DNA from: a virus
Strand: one strand, 5' to 3'
IMG/VR virus record: IMGVR_UViG_3300025407_000044
Coordinates: 1 to 47,449 of that record
Length of the DNA: 47,449 bases
How positions within the stretch are numbered: position 1 is the stretch's first letter; each line of letters begins with the position of its first letter. The position numbers were made by a program, and so were the translations under genes. A model generated the notes under the pieces. That model saw nothing but the letters and a program-made list of their open reading frames with translations, made no database searches and was not told the origin of the DNA. This document shows, one piece after another, positions 46,801 through 47,449 of the stretch.

Positions 46801-47449
46801 ATCTGCAGGACAAGCAACAGCAGAAATTGCAAGCCCATCTGGTTTGTTTAGAAGAATGTTGGGATTGCCTCTTGCACAAGGGGCAGCACAAGGAGTTATT
46901 GAAGGCACACCAGAGTTAGAAGCAGCAGTAACACAATCTGTTGAAGCTGCAGTTACAACTGGAGAAGAAGTTGCAACCAAATCTGGAGGAGTTTTAGGCA
47001 GGGCTAGAAACTTTATGTCTGGCAATGCCATGGGTGGCGGAGTTGCTGGAGGTATGGGTGCAGGAATGACTGCAATGATGATGGGCCAGATGGCTTCCCC
47101 ATTGTTAAAAAAGATTCCAGGTGTTGGTGGAGCAGCTTCAGCAGGCGTTGGCGATGCGTCAAGTGCATTCGGTTTAGCAATGATGGTTCCAGGTCTTCAA
47201 GAACTTGCACCAGCAATCGCTGGCGTGGCGGGAGCCTTGGGAATAGCTAAATCTGGAATAGATTCATTGATGGCATCAGAAAAACAACATCAAGCTGAAG
47301 CCACATCTTCATTTACTGCAAGTTCAGATGCAATTACAATGTTTGGCAGTGCAGTAAATAATTCATCTACTAATATAATAGCTTTTACAAATGGAGTAAA
47401 AGAAACTGCTCCAGAGTTAACAGCTTTACAACAAAATGTTCAAGCTATA
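43859..47449 (+). CDS. Tape measure protein (3' end beyond window)
   Basis: A TTG start (MANIELNIVALGDFSSVNAQ) with GGGGGTG 8 nt upstream opens a frame of 1197 codons still open at the window end. The N-terminal third is helical. A hydrophobic stretch (VMGALAIGVALSGPIIMLTG) lies near residue 535. ATGGYVPGSGNSDTFPAML, then TPGEAVIPKDKA at about 670-700, is a motif I know from actinophage tape measures. The C-terminal part is Ala/Gly-rich. It sets tail length and is ejected with DNA. Confidence 0.88.
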   Translation, partial: MANIELNIVALGDFSSVNAQIKALQAQVALLQQGMAGVGVNSTLAKDLNNIANSFKQTMLSTGQFTASTVKMATETEKFGQALQKGSLGIGNYFNILTNRASSATSSVKALAVEQTKLQNSVIMSDPTKQGFYSVFTPTTINAVANATKIAANEQNIYNIAVEKGSQALINWGKNTQWAGRQLTVGMSMPLILFGQQAIASFDSVNKAITQLQKVYGEGLTPPSQNSINQISQQVLDLGRNMASTLGITQEFTVQVASSFAAMGKMGTDLTTATEQTVRLAKLGNLDQQTATSAVIALQNVYKLNTTQLSDAVNYFGAIQKQTSLSMNDLVSAESRVGPIIDQLGGSYKDTSVMLLAMKEAGVPAAQAANALKSAFGSIIAPTAAANKEFQSFGINLDSIKNAGGPVQMIQALQASLQNLSPLVREQLIEKLFGKYQFARISALIENFGKVGSQTANAIKVANASSQQIQNLANQELTQATSTPSAQWTKAMATIKADLYPVGQKLLEFGTKILQFGNGIAKLFQGLPGPVKAVMGALAIGVALSGPIIMLTGLFANFVGYVIKGIFNLKQLATGGKTLGQLLTPEMIAAQNASKLFGDGIASDVEEIDLLNTAIKQLTVSMQELIASMNQGAGISTLTEAVTALDSVATAEAGIPEAIRNIPFKAPGMATGGYVPGSGNSDTFPAMLTPGEAVIPKDKARKYGPFISAMIDGNLPGYAVGTQSTFGEATFVKPGSTSAPSEIAGLANYIIGPQLEAIRAIIEKLNLTLNPKQINDMLTADAAHINHATTPEGYKAWQLSNLTGATGAENKALEYMSGEGEARKNIRPQWQASTDKVMEAMLEGVNDPAVREQIKATAARVRVGSQPIDRFEGEFMNAVLADMMEKVKSGQIKASSATTNYLPVAKAISDARLNGDLPSYESLTYKANEPGILAAMTKSGKDAEMAAREAAAQYIAALKAGIQAGTVTVEEAVADLVAKGLSAGQATAEIASPSGLFRRMLGLPLAQGAAQGVIEGTPELEAAVTQSVEAAVTTGEEVATKSGGVLGRARNFMSGNAMGGGVAGGMGAGMTAMMMGQMASPLLKKIPGVGGAASAGVGDASSAFGLAMMVPGLQELAPAIAGVAGALGIAKSGIDSLMASEKQHQAEATSSFTASSDAITMFGSAVNNSSTNIIAFTNGVKETAPELTALQQNVQAI

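Overview
The window is part of a tailed-phage genome of siphovirus type. Evidence is a portal, prohead protease, HK97-fold capsid, head-tail connectors, a tail tube, a frameshifted tail assembly chaperone and a long tape measure protein. Base composition is low for an actinophage (roughly 40% GC by eye). The likely host is a low-GC actinobacterium, for example a freshwater planktonic lineage. This is inference from the tape-measure motif, TTG starts, CHAP plus peptidoglycan-binding endolysin, class II ribonucleotide reductase, and extended -10 promoters with several leaderless mRNAs. No terminase, integrase, polymerase, tRNA or CRISPR was found, and both ends of the window cut genes, so the genome is larger than this window.

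Left arm (1-7020) is mostly minus strand. From 1 to 2630 there are many tiny genes in short operons, driven by promoters that combine an extended -10 (TGnTATAMT) with a conserved TGTCAG element exactly 10 nt upstream of the -10 hexamer. A plus-strand cassette of two endonuclease VII-like genes plus a mini zinc protein (2840-3792) interrupts it. From 4580 to 7020 there are unknown genes, a YkgJ-like cysteine-cluster protein, a YiiX/NlpC-like peptidase and a secreted lytic transglycosylase.

A divergent pair of overlapping promoters at 7053-7070 separates the arms. Plus-strand genes 7095-11649 encode a GT-B glycosyltransferase, an AdoCbl-dependent (class II) ribonucleotide reductase, a GH130/GH43-like five-bladed propeller and a TPR protein.

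From 11690 to 29496 lies an 18-kb host-recognition region: a 1132-residue collagen-like fibre with Gly-X-Gln triplets, followed by a translationally coupled array of adhesin paralogues. Three times the array repeats the unit [short tethered beta-domain gene, long polyglycine gene, long polyglycine gene]. C-terminal polyglycine subtypes are shuffled between different N-termini, and one 32-codon gene looks like a deletion remnant. This array is the most novel feature. Small tail-associated genes and a 874-residue LamG-like protein follow (29553-33179).

The head-to-tail module (33236-47449) has an unusual order: small unknown gene, portal, endolysin, holin, protease with an internally initiated scaffold, major capsid protein, SAP/HeH-like protein, four connector/neck genes, major tail protein, tail chaperones with a CCCAAAC -1 slippery site, and tape measure protein running off the end. 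The lysis pair sits inside the head genes. The 7-mer GGCGGGA/TCCCGCC is scattered over the whole window on both strands far more often than composition predicts.
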